From positions 2,269,608 to 2,333,607 of the forward strand of contig MBPM02000002.1 in the NCBI GenBank assembly GCA_001695595.3: 64,000 bases of DNA. The letters run 5' to 3'. Positions 12,141-21,435 of this stretch are shown here, piece after piece. The DNA comes from Plasmopara viticola. Its lineage: Eukaryota; Oomycota; Peronosporomycetes; Peronosporales; Peronosporaceae. The position numbers and the translations under genes are program-made. The stretch's first letter is position 1. Each line of letters starts with the position of its first letter. Below the pieces are notes generated by a model, which saw only the letters and a program-made list of their open reading frames with translations, did not search any database and was not told the origin of the DNA.

Positions 12141-12389
12141 TGTTGGAATGAGTAGATGGTACAGTTGGAGCAGTTAGGTATACAAACTTTGAATCAAATA
12201 AAAGGGCAAGGTTGTTTTACCTCGAGTGCAAGATGCTGTAGAGTTGACCATTTAATAGCATCAAAGTTTAACTTTTATTGGGCTATGTTTTCTTATCCAA
12301 TGCACGTATTGTGAAACTCTTTCAAATTTCTGCTGCATATTGCTCCGTCACGTCACATACAAAAAAATAATTAGCATCTATACCCCAAG

Positions 12390-12900
12390 ATGGGGGTGCT
12401 GACGCGATTTGAAGCAGAGCCAGCTACACATCATTTTAATCTCTTTGATGAATTTTGGTCCCACTTTTCCATCGTCAGTCCTTCAAGCCCTAAAAAGCAT
12501 TCTACATCCATACCTGATGCTCCTAACTATATCGCAAATGCTATCGAAGACATGAGCAATCTGTGGAAGGAGCGCAAATGGGAGACCAAATCCATACAAA
12601 TGGCGAACGCAAGAGACTTTAATTAGGGTGCAGATATAAGGGAAAAAGAAACGATACTATTCACATTGCAATATCACGAGACCATTCATCAACCCCACAA
12701 AACTTTAACGTCGCAATTTCCTCGAGAAGACGCTACAATAAAAAGACATTTTCAGATCCCATAATACTTTTTGCGTCTGTGGGAATAGAATTTTAGCCAC
12801 CTTTCTTCTCAACCTCGAGCAGCGTCAGCGAATCGCGTCAGACAGAAATTTAAAGCAGTCGAACGAGCAAGCCACCTCCAAACTATCCGAGACATAAACT
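12390..12900 (+). pseudogene. unrecognised gene relic, block 1 copy
   Basis: An ATG-initiated frame of 78 codons (12390-12626) contains HSTSIPDAPNYIANAIEDMS and KSIQMANARDFN. The same sequence recurs diverged at 53000-53270, where the frame shifts after the equivalent of IEDMS. Sequence similarity continues past the stop to about 12900 (CTCGAGCAGCGTCAGCGAAT against 53808-53830), so the relic is longer than the open frame. No known motif is visible. Confidence 0.4.
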
Positions 12901-13149
12901 AAAGCACATTCTTCTTATTGTCATGTTGGCGATGGTGGAGTTTTGAATAATAGTACATCCGACTGGCAATGTATACAATTACGATACAATGAAAGTGAAG
13001 CCACGTGAAAAGGATGCTCGCGATAAAACGGTTTAGTTGGGTACAATGCCGATTATGATAGTTTCGACAATGAGGGTCAGAAGCAGACTGCCGAAAAAGT
13101 CTAGCTTGAGCAGAATATTGAACGATTGTCGGCCACATAGTAGACAAGT

Positions 13150-13690
13150 CGAGCGTACAAGAATGCGCTCAAAAAGTGGAAAAGGTTATGGCAAAACAAC
13201 TTCGTCATGAGCAAGGACATGATGACGCTTCATTTCATTACTGTTGCTTGTACTGAGGCTTTAAATATGCTTCTTCTTGCAAACGAGAACGAAATGGTCA
13301 ACACTGCATTTATTGACTTTATTACTTTAAAGCGGTCAGTGGCAACAACTGTCTTCAGACTTAAATGCCAGGGTCGACCTTAAATCCACTCAAAAGCGCG
13401 TGTACTTCGCTACGGCACATTATGAAGAAGGCGTAAAGATAAGGCTACAACTCGACTAATTGACGTACCTGGACTGCTGCATTTCCATGAAGAGCGCGTT
13501 GTAAGGCAGAGCTGTGACGAGTTTATCGCACTTTTCAAAACGTTCGCATTAACAACACTAAACTTTAATGTTGTGCCGTTAAACGTTCCCATACTTCTTT
13601 TCGTGCGTCAAGTGCGTAAAGCCCAAATGCGATTTTAAAGTTTAAGCCCAGCTTGCTTGTGCGTTGCAGCAATTGAATGCTACCCTTAGA
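13150..13690. repeat. dispersed low-copy repeat
   Basis: The left half (13155-13370; GAGCGTACAAGAATGCGCTC, TGACGCTTCATTTCATTACT) recurs at 20590-20820. The right half (13370-13690; TACGGCAC, GAGCGCGTTGTAAGGCAGAG) recurs at 24540-24850. Both relatives are diverged and some frames look coding (VEKVMAKQLRHEQGHDDASF), so this may be an old transposable-element gene. It is absent from block 2. Confidence 0.5.
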
Positions 13691-13699
13691 GTTGGAAAT

Positions 13700-15640
13700 G
13701 ACTTACAAACGATGCACGCACCTACCCTCGGACTCCTTCAACTTCATTTTGACGAAAAGAGATTTACCGTATTCAGTGCATTCTCTACCGTAGTCTCTTC
13801 GGATAGCACTCGCTTTCACGACTGTTTCGCTTGTCAGAATTATGTTCAACATGCAATCTAACATCCCACCATGCTATGTTGACAACTTATTGTAATTGTT
13901 CAATAAGTCCCACCGACAAGAATGACCATAGCTTTGAAATATCGGTAAGATTCGGTCCGAACAGTCCTCGGACGCACAAGAAATCTTCAAACGTTATTAC
14001 CTGATTGTCTTGACTTTTTTTGTCGAAGACTTGGAGTCACGACACTTTGCGCAGGACTGCCAACATCGGTCGATTCGCGCAGACAAATATAAGTATCATT
14101 TGGTCAGTTTTGGTACTCTGTAAAGCATTTTTACATTCAAAAACGCGCGATGGCGACAAAGTCTGGAGTCCAAAATTTGAAAACTTGCTGTTAAGTAGAA
14201 AGTAAAAACCGAAGTGAATATAATTATCTAGACCAATGAACGGCTTCCATATGTAATTACTAAGTGTGGGATGTATTTGTGGCGGCATCCGCCTGTTCAA
14301 CATGCATTCAGTGGTGTTATTTTAGTACTTGTCATCCCCCTCAACTCAAATCTTTACTTTGATCAAAATAAACGACGCCATCTCCATATTTTGAAAATAC
14401 ATTGAATGGTCAAATCTGCTCCTTTTTGATGGCGAAGGAAGACGCCTGCCGCACGTCCCTTCAGTAGGTTTGTCAAGGAGATCTACAAAATGGCTAGAAC
14501 CGATGCTCCAATTTTTCTTGGATTCAAGCCATGTTTTGTACGCATTGCGAGAGAATTCGGTTGCTTGCGAATGATGTTCACGAATGTCTGGTATAGATTC
14601 ACTAGCATTTCAACGAAATTCTAAACCCTGCAAAACTGACCCGAAAAGACGAAATCATTCTTCGCTTCTGCATTACGCCCTGCGGTACCCATAATTGTGG
14701 CGTCTATTGCCAACAGAAGGAAGATGCGTGGTACGATTGTTCCAATACTTCCTGTGTCCACCAATCCATTGAGCAGCATAGTCTGGAACTGACGAAGAAT
14801 GTGCGTCTCCAGCGCCGGTTGATCGAGCTGATACCATATGTAAGAGGCTTTTATATGTCAAGATCGGGTCCGACGAGTAGCTGCTGATGTGGGCATCGTT
14901 CATGTGCGTCACGTAGCTTAGCACACTCATATAGTCAGTGACCAAGCGCATTGCCATTGGGTCGCTCGCATGCGGACGCAGCTCAACGCGGCAGAACAGC
15001 GACGACACATCGTGAAGCAAATCATCATTGTAGCTTTCATGAAGGTGTGCAGAGCCGAGCAGCAACTTGAAGACAGCAAAATCAACGGTATCTCTCTTTC
15101 GTACTTCCAGCGAAGTACAAAAGCTCCACTCATACCGTAAAGGACGGCCCATGGATTCGAGTGCTTCCCATACTTTGTCCAAGTTGGTGGTCAAAACGCG
15201 ACTTTTACTCGTTGACTCGAGATTTTACAGCATGACGTCCATCGTTTGTGTTAAAAAAAATGGAGGTATCACTGCTGAATTGCCAAGCATTCTTGCTGAC
15301 GGATCTTTGATAAATGCCGGTACAGACCCCTGTATTCGGGGGTTGTGTGTCGACAAGCACCGCAAAAAAGGATCCCACCGGGTTTCAGAATAAAATTATC
15401 GCCATTCAGATCTCTTAACGCTCGACGCAGCAAGCAAAATTTGCTGATGTCACTCGATTCGTTTGGCTCGAAACGAACACGCGCTTCATCGGGCGTAATG
15501 ACCGTTGCGGGTAAACCTGCCGGTGTCGTCCCATGGCCCCCCTTCAAAGAATACCTAGTTTGAAAGTGAGGCTTGTTTTTAAAGTTTGTAACAGAGGTCG
15601 ATGAGCTCAAAAAACTTGATTTGATTTCTTTCAAGAGCTT
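13700..15640 (-). pseudogene. nuclease-like dispersed protein family, copy B
   Basis: N-terminal part at 15269-15634 (DEARVRFEPNESSDISKF, LLRRALRDLNGDNF) and middle part at 14673-15194, which starts MTTNLDKVWEALESMGRPL. The middle frame follows the family to about SSDPILTYK and then shifts (positions near 14850). The nuclease-like core and C-terminus (13720-14660) are present only in pieces, and a copia solo LTR splits them at 14188-14326. Compared with copy C there is also a stop between the N-terminal and middle parts. Non-functional as it stands. Confidence 0.6.
14188..14326 (-). repeat. solo LTR of the copia family
   Basis: Matches the LTRs of the copia element at 47966-52378 (TTAAGTAGAAAGTAAAAACC, ACGGCTTCCATATGTAATTA, GTTCAACATGCATTCA). 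It is flanked by ACTTG at 14183-14187 and 14327-14331, a 5-bp target duplication. Copies A and C of the host gene show the uninterrupted site AAACTTGTCATCCCC, confirming the insertion. Confidence 0.85.
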
Positions 15641-15850
15641 CCGAGTGGCTTCCTTCTCTGTTCCACCAAGACACCATGTAAGTTTTACTTGAACTTACGG
15701 TGTCCAACTACCGCTTCAACGACTTGCTTCTCGTACCCATCGACCAACATTACCTTATTCACCTCATGCCAACACTTGGGGTCCTTGCGGTACGGTTTTA
15801 ACAGTGAGGTGTTTCCTTCCTGCAATATCTTATCAACTGGAATTTAGATG
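15640..15850 (-). pseudogene. gypsy integrase-chromodomain fragment
   Basis: About 200 bp match 58075-58260 in the degraded gypsy element (AGTGGCTTCCTTCT, CGTTCAACAGTGA-type end, ACCTTATTCA). On the minus strand it encodes SLLKPYRKDPKCWHEVNK followed by a chromodomain-like stretch. It sits directly upstream of the N-terminal part of nuclease-like copy B. Confidence 0.6.
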
Positions 15851-17440
15851 TAGGCACGTGCTCAAGCGTGGATGCGAGGACTCTTGTCTACTGACTAAGC
15901 TGTACAGACTTGAGGCCGTGCAAATGTTTAAACACGCACACTTTACGTGAAGAACCATGCGATGTGATACTGGAGCTACACAATAGCCTCAGAAAATGAG
16001 TCAAAGTTTTAAATCACCTGATGGAAGCATCAGTGCACTTTAAGAATATTTTGTATCCCATAACAATAGATTCCTTTACGACTTCATCGATCACAAACCC
16101 GATACGCTGTGTGACATTCTAAATTTGACACATTATATGACATCCACTAAGCCGTCGACACATTGTTACTATAATCAAAAGAAACGATTTTCTCGATAAC
16201 AACAGAGCATTAATTAAGGAGCTTGCAATAGTGACACAGGTTAAAAAAGTAGGGCAGGTCCAATGTCGAATTGCTCAGCTGTACTGCCACGTACTGCTGA
16301 AAAAGCTTCGTGCAACCATGTGACACGACCCAGCAACATGATCGCCATTGACGATACCACTACCGGCAGGTGCGTCAAGCGATATGGGCAGCTTGCGCCA
16401 TTGTGACTTACTACCTAAGTAAGGCTGTTGTCTGGCTGAAAGAGCTTTAAAGTATTTTCTGCTGGTACACGACAGGTGCCCTTGATAGCCTGAACCGTAG
16501 TCCTTTGCAGTGATGAAGAACTGCATATGTAGTAAAGCCGGTACATTAGTTATGCTACTTTGTTTACGAAATCGCACCGAAAATTCTCGTCGCAAGGGTT
16601 GTTTACAAAAAGCTCAGCCCAACATTTGCCGCATTTCAGCCAAAAACAGTGTGGTGTGTTCGAGAATACTGAAGTCATATGGCATACAAAAGTTTACTCG
16701 TAAAAAGGGTGAAGCGGTGTAAAAAGCGAAGAAATTGAGAAGTGCTTAGTTTAGTACTGCGATGAACTTTTTGAAAGGTAGAAATAAAAAGACGTGAAGG
16801 TATCCTTTTTGGTTTTTTCATTTCGACCTTACAATTCTGCTTCTGGAAATGTTTGGTCGAAATGTCTGCTCAAGTGAGACACGGCAATATTACTGGAATT
16901 TTTTCAGATTTTAGGCAAAGAAAAAATAGCACTCTTGCATTTCATTCCACAATTCATCTTGAATTTCAGCGTCCCAGGGATGCATGATCAATAGTTTTAA
17001 GAATATTTCTGTAGCGAATCTTTATAGGGCATTGTGCGCATCACAAATTTTACGCGCATGCGCATGCGCACGCAATCGCAACCGCAATCAATTGCTACTA
17101 ATTATCCAAACGTTTTATAGCCTGGCTATTATTGTACATTTGAATCGAAGCGTCTTCTGACGAGCAAAAAAATATAAGGTCAAAAATGACATCAACAAAA
17201 TTATCAGGGTAAACGATTCGTTTTCAGTTTAACATGCGTCGATAACCTATCGGGGAGCTATTACAATATGGAGGCTCGTTCTACAGATTTATTAATTCAA
17301 GCCATATACGTGGAATCGTACAATCCATCATAGATGTACGTTTGTCTTCAAGATCCACGCTACAATACGTGCATGCGAATCTCCTCAAGAAACTGAGCTA
17401 TTCAGGACAATTCTTCCGAGCTAATGACACCCCCACTTTT
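15851..17440 (+). other. oxidase upstream region with decayed sequence
   Basis: No intact gene. 16340-16990 is shared with 54030-54980 in block 2, including GCACCGAAAATTCTCGTCG and GGGTGAAGCG, and likely holds another decayed gene. 16990-17440 is shared with 55000-55420 and forms the distal upstream region of the oxidase. Minus-strand frames here (for example 16275-16595) show no motif. Confidence 0.5.
17051..17070. other. alternating purine-pyrimidine GC tract
   Basis: CGCGCATGCGCATGCGCACG lies about 440 bp upstream of the oxidase start and is kept, one unit shorter, at 55106-55120 upstream of the pseudogene. Such alternating tracts can adopt left-handed DNA; any regulatory role is speculation. 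Confidence 0.4.
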
Positions 17441-17452
17441 CATTCTGCATTT
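17441..17452 (+). promoter_or_regulatory. oomycete initiator (Inr-like) of the multicopper oxidase
   Basis: CATTCTGCATTT fits the core of the oomycete initiator consensus (CATTYYNCAWTT) and overlaps a near-match to the flanking promoter region motif (CATTTAACT for CAWTTTNYY). It lies 54 nt before the ATG at 17506, matching the short leaders usual in this group. The equivalent position upstream of the pseudogene is deleted. Confidence 0.65.
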
Positions 17453-17505
17453 AACTTCCAACCTGAACTTTTTCTTTGATCCAAAAAGCAGACATCGATC
17501 AGGCT

Positions 17506-19152
17506 ATGGGCCTCACTGCCGTAACATTAGCCTTACTCGCTCTTCAGCTCGTTTCCAGTGGTGCTGACGTTGTCACATACAATTGGCGCATTACGGATGT
17601 GTATACTGAACACGACGGTGTTTTTGTTAACTACCTCGGGATCAACGACATGCCTGGTGACCAAGCTGTGATCGACGTCGTGTTGGGCCAGGAGGTCGAA
17701 GTGCGCGTGACGAACCAAATTTCTGAGCCAACGTGTCTGCATTGGCACGGATTGAAGCAACTTGGCACGCAAGAGATGGATGGTGCATCCGAGATCACTC
17801 AGTGCTCCATTCCTCCGAATGCAACAATAACTTACCACTTCCTTCCTGACAAAGCGGGTACATTTTGGTGGCACAGCCACCACCTGTCCCAGTATGCGTT
17901 TGGTCTTCGAGGCCCTATAGTTGTTCATCCAACCGAAGTGCAGGACTGGGAGAAGGAAATTGAGAAGGAGTACATTATCCAATTAGGGGATTTGTATCAT
18001 CAACAGCCAACGTCTACACCAATCTGGGACACCATCATCATCAACAACCGTGGTCGTTACAATTGCACTGCCGCTGCTACTCATAACTTTACCAATTGCA
18101 CGGATGTTCAACCTCTTTCCAGATTTCGATTTGAGGCAGGGAAAAAATACCTTCTTCGCCTCATTAGTATGGTAGCTATGGCCCCGATCGAGTTCAGCAT
18201 TGACGAGCACGAATTTCGCGTTGTTGCTGCTGACGCTGACTACCTTGAGCCGTCACAGCCCATCAACTGGATCTTTATCAACGCTGGTCAACGCTACGAT
18301 ATCGTGGTAGAAGCGAAAGAGAACATGGGTAAAGAATTTTTTAACTCATTCTGGATACGTGCGAAAGGGCTTCATGGAGTTCCATGGACTCAAGGAAGCG
18401 AGGAAATAGCTAGTGAAGGCTTCGGTGACGAAGGTTTGGCTATCCTCTTCTACGATGATAACGACGACGCAGAACCGACGACTCAGAAGCAACAAGTTCT
18501 TTCAACGATTTCTGAGTTTGACTTTACGCCTTTACATCCAGCTGTGCTTCCGCAAACCCCCGATGACCGTATTGTGGCGCAATTCAAAATGGAAAATGGA
18601 CTTGGTTACTTCTCTATTGACGGTGGAGAGTTTCGCCGTTTTATCAAGCCAGTTGAGCCCCCACTCTTTTCGATTGCAAGTGGGATGAAGACGGAGGAGC
18701 TTCCGCTGGATGCCAACGCTCGTAAAATCGACTATGGCAAACATATTGAGGTGGTTTTAGTGAATACGAAGGGAGATCAACATCCATTTCACATGCATTC
18801 ACACTCGCCGTATTGCGTGGCCACTGGAACGGCACCACTTGAACAAATTCTTAACAGCACGCTGCCGCCTTTTAATTTGAAGAACCCAATTACCCGCGAC
18901 GTGTATACTGTTCCTCCCTGCACACTTGATGCGAACGGTAGCTGTACAGTTTTCGGATACACGGTCTTGCGCCTTTGGGCTGATAATCCAGGTGTCTGGC
19001 ATTTCCACTGCCACATCGAGTGGCATATCGAAGCCGGATTGTCAATGTTGCTGGTGGAGGGCGAGGCGGAGTTGCAACAAAAAGGTGTAAGATCCTTTTC
19101 TAACGCCGTGCTTAGTGTCTGTGGTACCAACAGCAGCTTTTCACCGACATAA
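17506..19152 (+). CDS. secreted laccase-like multicopper oxidase
   Basis: Intronless 548-residue protein. Residues 1-20 form a signal peptide (MGLTAVTLALLALQLVSSGA), so it is probably secreted and glycosylated; several N-x-S/T sites are visible. All four copper motifs are present: HWHG (79-82), HSH (123-125), HPFHMH (426-431) and HCHIEWH (501-507). Type 1 copper ligands would be H426, C502 and H507, with Leu512 at the axial position, as in many higher-potential laccases. Family members oxidise phenols or related reductants and reduce oxygen to water; the actual substrate is unknown. The length is typical for laccases. The frame is open upstream to 17476, but that codon is TTG; ATG 17506 directly precedes the signal peptide. 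A broken paralogue lies at 55465-56850. A different multicopper oxidase subclass (ferroxidase, ascorbate oxidase) is less likely. Confidence 0.95.
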   Translation: MGLTAVTLALLALQLVSSGADVVTYNWRITDVYTEHDGVFVNYLGINDMPGDQAVIDVVLGQEVEVRVTNQISEPTCLHWHGLKQLGTQEMDGASEITQCSIPPNATITYHFLPDKAGTFWWHSHHLSQYAFGLRGPIVVHPTEVQDWEKEIEKEYIIQLGDLYHQQPTSTPIWDTIIINNRGRYNCTAAATHNFTNCTDVQPLSRFRFEAGKKYLLRLISMVAMAPIEFSIDEHEFRVVAADADYLEPSQPINWIFINAGQRYDIVVEAKENMGKEFFNSFWIRAKGLHGVPWTQGSEEIASEGFGDEGLAILFYDDNDDAEPTTQKQQVLSTISEFDFTPLHPAVLPQTPDDRIVAQFKMENGLGYFSIDGGEFRRFIKPVEPPLFSIASGMKTEELPLDANARKIDYGKHIEVVLVNTKGDQHPFHMHSHSPYCVATGTAPLEQILNSTLPPFNLKNPITRDVYTVPPCTLDANGSCTVFGYTVLRLWADNPGVWHFHCHIEWHIEAGLSMLLVEGEAELQQKGVRSFSNAVLSVCGTNSSFSPT

Positions 19153-19275
19153 AGATGTCACAAGAGTGAAAGAGTCATCACGAAGCTGTTATACCGTCTC
19201 TGTTGTAAGTGAAATTTGTCAAAACGATGCAAAAACGTGCAATATATTGTGTCTACTACTGTAAATGAAGTCGTA

Positions 19276-19281
19276 AATAAA
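19276..19281 (+). terminator. polyadenylation-signal-like AATAAA
   Basis: AATAAA occurs 124 nt after the oxidase stop codon. Block 2 has the altered CAGATAATAATTTCG at the equivalent place. Position is plausible for 3' end formation but untested. Confidence 0.35.
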
Positions 19282-19829
19282 AATGTTATTTCGAAAGCTC
19301 GCTAGTAATTCGTATTTCAGGATTAAGTAAGTCATCTCTACGCATGTTGAATTCCCGCGTTAGTGGCCCGTATCAGTGTTTGTACTTGCCTTTTTCTTTA
19401 GTGCAGTCTGCAGAAGGAATGCCAAATGTCAAGTGTCTAATACATGTCCTACAAGTGTCCCCAACAAAAGAACAATTAGACATCGTGGGGTTTTAGTTAA
19501 CTGGCACTAAAGGATCAATTGGATTGCTTGCTAAACAAGCGAGAGAAACAATGTATTAAGTTTATTGAAAGCGGCGTAAGTCGTGATCGTGATTCTTAAT
19601 GCCAAAATAGTTCGCGATGCGCCCTTGCATCCACGCAGTGTCCCAAAGCCATTTGCCGCGGACTCATCAACACATTCACTTCTCCCCAAGCTGACGGTCG
19701 ATATTTCTAACGACTGTTGAGCTGTTCGAGGTCATGAAAGCGTTTAAGAACAAGGTGTCTTAAGAGGTTAATCCGTCTAATTACCCCTTCTCTCATAGTA
19801 TCAAAACGAGTGGATCACGAAGCTCTCTG
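19282..19829 (-). other. oxidase 3' flank with small conserved frame relic
   Basis: Highly similar to 57030-57560. On the minus strand near 19600-19800 both blocks encode RRINLLRHLVLKRFHD followed by RPSAWGEVNVLMSPRQMA. In block 2 it is a 62-codon open frame (57343-57531); here a stop interrupts it. It may be the end of a former convergent gene. Confidence 0.35.
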
Positions 19830-20580
19830 CGAAACACAGTCGAAAAGGAAGCTTATTAAAGTCGGTTGTCGGACGAGTCTGAGGCGCAGGCGGGGCGAAA
19901 TCGGTGAAGGAAAGGAATATTAGATACTTAAAGCAAATTCAGAAGTGATATTAAATAAAGAGCTCTTTCGGCTTATTTTCTTGCTACAGACTATGTGGTG
20001 GCTCTAAGCCATCTACTGCTACAATATCGTTCTTTTTTATTGCATCTGGCTCTTTAGATTGTATTGTATTGTATTACGTTATCGCGTTGCCAAGTTATGC
20101 ACGTGCTAGGCTCTATGGCTAGTCCACGGCATAGAGTGGTGTCCGCATACGTCGGGTCTCGTTCAGCGGGCAGTGCAGCCAGCACCGAGGCCGTGAGGGT
20201 CTTCCATTATTTTGTGTGATTCTGACTTGGTAAGAGCCCAGGTGGCGCCCTAGTGCTGGAGACCGTCGCGTCGAGGGTGAAACTCGTTAGAGACCTGCAG
20301 ATGCCCGAGAGCACCTGCCCGAAGCGCGCGAGCATTTAGCCCCCGCGCTTGGAAGGAGGGCGTCACCCCAACCTTTTCCGAAAAGCTCTTTAGATATCCT
20401 AGATTATTTTGGCAAATGAGTTCCAATGATAATGGTACATCCAGACCTTGATTATGGTCAAAACTTATACAATTGCCTATTCCAACGAATAGTACTAATG
20501 CATAAATATTTGGGGAAAATGCAGATATATCGCGTAATGACCGTTATCGGCAAACTGTCGAAGACTACGGATTCGTCACA
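19830..20580 (-). repeat. solo gypsy LTR split by a SINE-like insertion
   Basis: 19830-20058 and 20395-20580 together match the LTR at 57562-57998 (AGCTTATTAAAGTCGG, AAGAGCTCTTTCG, then CCAATGAT, ACCGTTATCGGCAAACTGT, ending GTCACA). A 326-bp element with target duplications separates the halves. In block 2 the same LTR is followed by a gypsy body, so here the element has probably collapsed to a solo LTR. Confidence 0.8.
20059..20384 (-). mobile_element. SINE-like retroposon, copy 1
   Basis: A 326-bp GC-rich unit flanked by GCTCTTTAGA at 20049-20058 and 20385-20394. It matches 21100-21424 over its whole length with about a dozen differences. One end is a (TTGTA)n tract, which is probably the 3' tail and sets the minus orientation; the other end is CCTTTTCCGAAAA. 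Identical ends in both copies argue for a full-length SINE rather than a randomly truncated LINE. I see no clear tRNA promoter boxes. Confidence 0.75.
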
Positions 20581-20589
20581 CTTATCCAC

Positions 20590-20920
20590 ACCGAAGACAC
20601 GTCGAACGTACAAGAATGTGCTCGAAAAGCTGAGAAAGGTAATGACAAATAAACTTTATCGTGAACAAGCACATGACGACGCTTCGTTTTAACCCTTTGC
20701 TTGTACACGGTTTTTTTATTTGCTTCATCTTGCGATAGAAAATTGAAGAACACTGCATTTATAAATTTTGTTACTTTAAGCAGTCAGTGGCAACGACATG
20801 CCCCTTGTAGACCAGTTAAAATATATACTAAATACACTTGTTGTATTCTAAAACCGACCGACGTAGGCTATTCGTTGCCATTAAAAACTTTAATATAGTA
20901 ATGCATGTGGCGACTCAACA
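20590..20920. repeat. relative of the 13150-13690 repeat
   Basis: GTCGAACGTACAAGAATGTG, GACGACGCTTCGTTTTAACC and AACACTGCATTTAT recur from 13155-13370. A short frame (VLEKLRKVMTNKLYREQAHD) parallels the one there. It begins directly after the solo LTR. Confidence 0.5.
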
Positions 20921-21099
20921 CGACATCAATCTTGTATGATGTTCGTACATAGCCAATAAGGAGAGTTCATCCAATAGAAGTGCCACTAATTGCGTCATAA
21001 AAGCTGCATATCATACGATATCGCCTTAAGTATCCACAAAACGTTTCCAGCCACCGTAGGCTTGACTTTAGCATTCTGTGCTGCCGTAGCCACAGGGTA

Positions 21100-21424
21100 T
21101 TGTATTGTATTGTATTACGTTATCGCGTTGCCAAGTTATGCACGTGCTAGGCTCTATGGCTAGTCCACGGCATAAAGTGGTGTCCGCATACGTCGGGTCT
21201 CGTTCGACGGCAGTGCAGCCAACACCGAGGCCGTGAGGGTCTTCCATTATTTTGTGTAGTTCTGACTTGGTAAGAGCCCAGGTGGCGCCCTAGTGATGGA
21301 CCCGTCGCGTCGTGGGTGAGACTCGTTAGAGACCTGCAGATGCCCGAGAGCACCTGCCCGAAGCGCGCGAGCATTTAGCCCCCGCGCTTGGAAGAAGGGC
21401 GTCACCCCAACCTTTTCCGAAAAA
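21100..21424 (-). mobile_element. SINE-like retroposon, copy 2
   Basis: Same 325-bp unit as 20059-20384, in the same orientation, flanked by GCCACAGGGTA at 21089-21099 and 21425-21435 (11-bp target duplication). The 63-codon minus-strand frame over its far end (21247-21438) starts with a GTG or TTG-type codon in flanking DNA and is unlikely to be a gene. Confidence 0.8.
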
Positions 21425-21435
21425 GCCACAGGGTA

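Larger units (their letters stand above)
11540..20580 (+). repeat. segmental duplication, block 1
   Basis: This block and 45800-57998 share the same ordered landmarks: a common left flank (ACACACCATATCTGAACTTG against ACACACCATATTTGAACTTG), a nuclease-like gene tail, an 82-codon gene relic, a plus-strand relic, the sequence before the oxidase (AGCCGGTACATTA, AAAAAGCTCAGCCCAA), the multicopper oxidase, its 3' flank and a gypsy LTR. By eye the oxidase 3' flank is about 90% identical between the blocks. Unique to block 1 are the 13.15-15.85 kb segment and a SINE-like insertion. Missing from block 1 is most of the nuclease-like gene after 11930. Confidence 0.85.

Noticed and set aside
17476..17505. 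Upstream extension of the oxidase frame by ten residues
   Set aside because: The first codon is TTG, not ATG; ATG 17506 directly precedes a good signal peptide and suits the initiator position.
17533..19130. Several minus-strand frames over the oxidase (up to 149 codons)
   Set aside because: Reverse-strand shadows of the real gene, caused by its codon composition.
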